Assembly (NCBI GenBank): GCA_016281165.1
Contig: JAEEIC010000137.1
Location: 1-7,010, forward strand
Length of the DNA: 7,010 nt
Source: Bacillota bacterium
GTDB lineage: Bacteria > Bacillota > Clostridia > Peptostreptococcales > Anaerovoracaceae
Direction of reading: 5' to 3'
Both the position numbers and the translations under genes were made by a program. The notes beneath the pieces are model-generated. The model saw nothing but the letters and a program-made list of their open reading frames with translations. It was not told the DNA's origin and ran no database searches. Below, piece after piece: positions 5,485-7,010 of the stretch (positions are counted from its first letter, which is position 1; each line of letters opens with the position of its first letter).

Positions 5485-6375
5485 ATGGAAAGACAAAAGC
5501 CTTCTAAAAAGGAATTCTGGGCCTATTTCAACCGTGACGACGATTTCTATATGGGCCTTACAGACATACAGTTTCGGACCTGTTTCCACGCCCGCATCCA
5601 TCACAACCTCGAGATACAGGTGAACCACGCCCTCAACACCGGCACGAAGTTCTACCCCAAGAGGATAGACCTCATGTATCACTGGATGGAGCTGTGGGAC
5701 AAGAAGGGACTCTCCCACGATCTGCCGGAGTACCGCTTCGCGGAGCAGATGTTCAAGATGGCCTTCGATTTTGAGAAGGGCATCGTGACCGACCTCTCGC
5801 CCTTCGCCCCCAAGCGCCTGACCGAAGAAGAGCAGAAGGCCTACGACAGAGTGCTCTACAGCCTGCGCGACGCCCACGTCTTCAGTGACAGACCGGTCTG
5901 CGATGAGGACCTCGACACCATAGTCGACGCAGCCCTCTGGGCAGCCAACGGCGGGAACCTTCAGCCCCTGCGCTTCATGATAATCCACGAAGCCGCGGCC
6001 CCAGGGCTCTTCCCGGAGTCGACGGCGAAGAACGCCCCCGTCCACCTGGTCGTCGTCTACGACACCGAAGCCAGACACGCCCTCGCCGCCATGGGCGGAA
6101 GAGACAGCGTCCCCGAAGAGGGCATGCTTGCCCACCGCAACTCGCCGCTCGACGGAGGCTCCGCCCTCATGAACATCGAGCTCGCCGCCGCGGCCTGCGG
6201 CCTCTCCTTCAGCAGGCAGGTCATGACGGAAGAGACCGCCAGGGGCCTTAAGGAGCGCTTCGGCCTGAGCGATATGATACACCCGCTCTACTATGTGGAG
6301 CTGGGATACAGCGACGAGCCCGCCCTGGATCTTCCCAGGCCGGCGGTAAGAGACTCCGTCTGGGCCGTCATCTAG
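5485..6375 (+). CDS. Diverged nitroreductase-like paralogue (subunit B), 296 aa
   Basis: It starts 13 bases after subunit A stops, behind AAAGGAG. Residues 1 to about 115 match the extra domain of subunit A in pattern: MELWDKKGLSHD (68-79) aligns with LSLWRERGISET in A. Residues about 116-296 are a nitroreductase-like fold, with AANGGNLQPLRFMII (153-167), NAPVHLVVVYD (183-193), a core helix DGGSALMNIELAAAACGL (223-240) and a C-terminal YVELGYSDEP. The FMN-phosphate motif, RRSVRAF in A, reads LRDAHVF here (127-133), so the Ser and second Arg are gone. B may bind FMN differently, bind another flavin, or be a structural partner that completes A's site at a dimer interface. No signal peptide or membrane segment is seen. 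The function is not recognised beyond the fold. Confidence 0.82.
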   Translation: MERQKPSKKEFWAYFNRDDDFYMGLTDIQFRTCFHARIHHNLEIQVNHALNTGTKFYPKRIDLMYHWMELWDKKGLSHDLPEYRFAEQMFKMAFDFEKGIVTDLSPFAPKRLTEEEQKAYDRVLYSLRDAHVFSDRPVCDEDLDTIVDAALWAANGGNLQPLRFMIIHEAAAPGLFPESTAKNAPVHLVVVYDTEARHALAAMGGRDSVPEEGMLAHRNSPLDGGSALMNIELAAAACGLSFSRQVMTEETARGLKERFGLSDMIHPLYYVELGYSDEPALDLPRPAVRDSVWAVI

Positions 6376-6403
6376 CGGACGCGGAAGAAAGCGAGGTCAG
6401 AAC

Positions 6404-6604
6404 ATGCCAAGAGTGATAGATAAGGATTGCGTGAAATGCGGCGCCTGCACCGCCGACTGCCCGGTGGAGGCCATCCACGAGGAGCCCGAACAGTTCGTCG
6501 TCGACCCCAACGTCTGCATAGACTGCGGCGAATGCCACTGCCCCTTCGGCCACATGGGCAAGATACCTTTTGATTTCAACAAGTACAGGACGCAGGGAAA
6601 ATAG
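6404..6604 (+). CDS. Small 2[4Fe-4S]-type ferredoxin with irregular second motif, 66 aa
   Basis: ATG at 6404 follows GCGAGG by 7 bases, 28 bases after subunit B. The size and layout are those of a clostridial-type ferredoxin. Motif 1 is regular: C9-x2-C12-x2-C15-x3-C19-P. Motif 2 is C38-x2-C41-x2-C44-x1-C46-P, two residues shorter than the usual spacing before the last Cys. In the family, the fourth Cys of each motif binds the cluster of the other motif, so C46 would serve cluster 1 from an altered position. The tail (GHMGKIPFDFNKYRTQGK) is basic and lacks the usual acidic end. Its operon position makes it the likely electron donor or acceptor of the two flavoproteins. Both clusters may still form, but cluster geometry or potential could be unusual. 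Confidence 0.92.
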   Translation: MPRVIDKDCVKCGACTADCPVEAIHEEPEQFVVDPNVCIDCGECHCPFGHMGKIPFDFNKYRTQGK

Positions 6605-6635
6605 AGAGCCCCGCGCCTGTGTGACAATGACTTTG

Positions 6636-6666
6636 AGCCCGCTCCCTTTTAGGGAGCGGGCTTTTC
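6636..6666 (+). terminator. Strong intrinsic terminator of the flavoprotein-ferredoxin operon
   Basis: AGCCCGCTCCC (6636-6646), loop TTTTA and GGGAGCGGGCT (6652-6662) form a perfect 11-bp stem. TTT follows, about 30 bases after the ferredoxin stop. It marks the end of the three-gene unit. Confidence 0.93.
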
Positions 6667-6672
6667 GCGCTT

Positions 6673-6692
6673 GCCGGCGCCCCGGCGTTTTT
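6673..6692 (+). terminator. Second, tandem intrinsic terminator
   Basis: GCCGG (6673-6677), loop CGCC and CCGGC (6682-6686) form a 5-bp GC stem followed by G and TTTTT (6688-6692). It starts 7 bases after the first terminator. It probably acts as a backup that insulates the next gene. Confidence 0.7.
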
Positions 6693-6725
6693 CCCGCCGC
6701 GAAATAGCCTGCCCTATACCGCCAA

Positions 6726-6754
6726 TTGACCCCTTGTGACAGCCCTTTTATTGT
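6726..6754 (+). promoter_or_regulatory. Probable sigma-A promoter of the membrane-protein gene
   Basis: TTGACC (6726-6731), a 17-bp spacer and TATTGT (6749-6754) make a good housekeeping promoter 77 bases before the next start codon. Its leader contains a hairpin, CCGCCC-CTTCCC-GGGCGG (6789-6806), upstream of the ribosome binding site. Without a T tract this is not a terminator. Its effect is unknown. Confidence 0.65.
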
Positions 6755-6831
6755 GCTTTAATTGATATAGGAACATCGCTCTGATGGCCCGCCCCTTCCC
6801 GGGCGGCGGACCGTGGAAAAGGAGGTCACAT

Positions 6832-7010
6832 ATGAGAAACAGAAGTTCAAAGGGCGGCTTTACCGGCATAATACTCTGCGTGGTCGCCATCATCGTACTT
6901 TTGCGGGTCGCCCCCGTCCTGGGAAGGCTCGTCTCGACCCTGCTCTCGCTGGCAGTCTTCGCGGCGCTCGTCTTCTGCGGCTTCGTGGTCTATTACGCCC
7001 TCAAGGGAGA
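6832..7010 (+). CDS. Small membrane protein, N-terminal part only (cut by window edge)
   Basis: ATG at 6832 follows a strong AAGGAGG. The frame is open for 59 codons to the window edge. The protein begins MRNRSSKGG, a basic and probably cytoplasmic start. A hydrophobic stretch follows (about residues 10-24, TGIILCVVAIIVLLR), then a second (about 34-55, LVSTLLSLAVFAALVFCGFVVYYA) after a short PVLGR turn. That gives two closely spaced membrane segments. I do not recognise the family, and the C-terminal part, which may hold the informative domain, lies outside the window. It has its own promoter and lies behind two terminators, so it need not be linked in function to the upstream operon. Confidence 0.75.
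   Translation, partial: MRNRSSKGGFTGIILCVVAIIVLLRVAPVLGRLVSTLLSLAVFAALVFCGFVVYYALKG

Noticed and set aside
5455..6282. Minus-strand open frame opposite subunit B
   Set aside because: Shadow of a gene with clear nitroreductase motifs and a good ribosome binding site.
1..7010. CRISPR arrays, tRNA or rRNA genes, insertion sequences, attachment sites
   Set aside because: No regularly spaced repeats, cloverleaf-like sequences, transposase motifs or terminal inverted repeats were seen on reading either strand.

Overview
The window is GC-rich (roughly 60 % by eye). Its genes carry AGGAGG-type ribosome binding sites, one promoter has a near-consensus sigma-A form, and there is a classic lipoprotein signal. 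The low-GC-style codons ATA (Ile) and AGG (Arg) are used freely despite the base composition. This points to an anaerobic, GC-rich Bacillota, probably of the Clostridia. That placement is inferred from style, not from a marker gene, and I cannot name a genus.

Left half, minus strand (1-4378). From right to left there is a C1B cysteine peptidase of the PepC/bleomycin hydrolase family (4378-3059), a 493-bp gap holding short repeats and dyads, a VOC (glyoxalase-fold) protein (2565-2185), a 55-residue ribbon-helix-helix protein resembling antitoxins (2071-1904) with a palindrome before its start and a terminator after it, and a lipoprotein with a DUF3298/RsiV-like domain (1715 to beyond base 1).

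Right half, plus strand (4533-6692). A compact three-gene operon is driven by a near-perfect promoter (TTGACT-17-TATAAT) whose spacer is exactly filled by an inverted repeat. It encodes two paralogous nitroreductase-fold flavoproteins, each with a related N-terminal helical domain of about 110 residues, followed by a small 2[4Fe-4S] ferredoxin with an abnormal second cluster motif. The first paralogue keeps the FMN-phosphate motif RRSVR and the second has lost it. Two terminators in tandem close the operon. A new promoter then drives a short membrane protein (6832 to beyond base 7010) that the window cuts off.

How the genes may work together: the ferredoxin probably passes electrons to the two flavoproteins, which could form a heteromeric ferredoxin-dependent reductase or oxidase. 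Its substrate cannot be read from the sequence. The peptidase is transcribed divergently from this operon across a 238-bp region, so shared control is possible but unproven. The operon is the best candidate for an undescribed system here.
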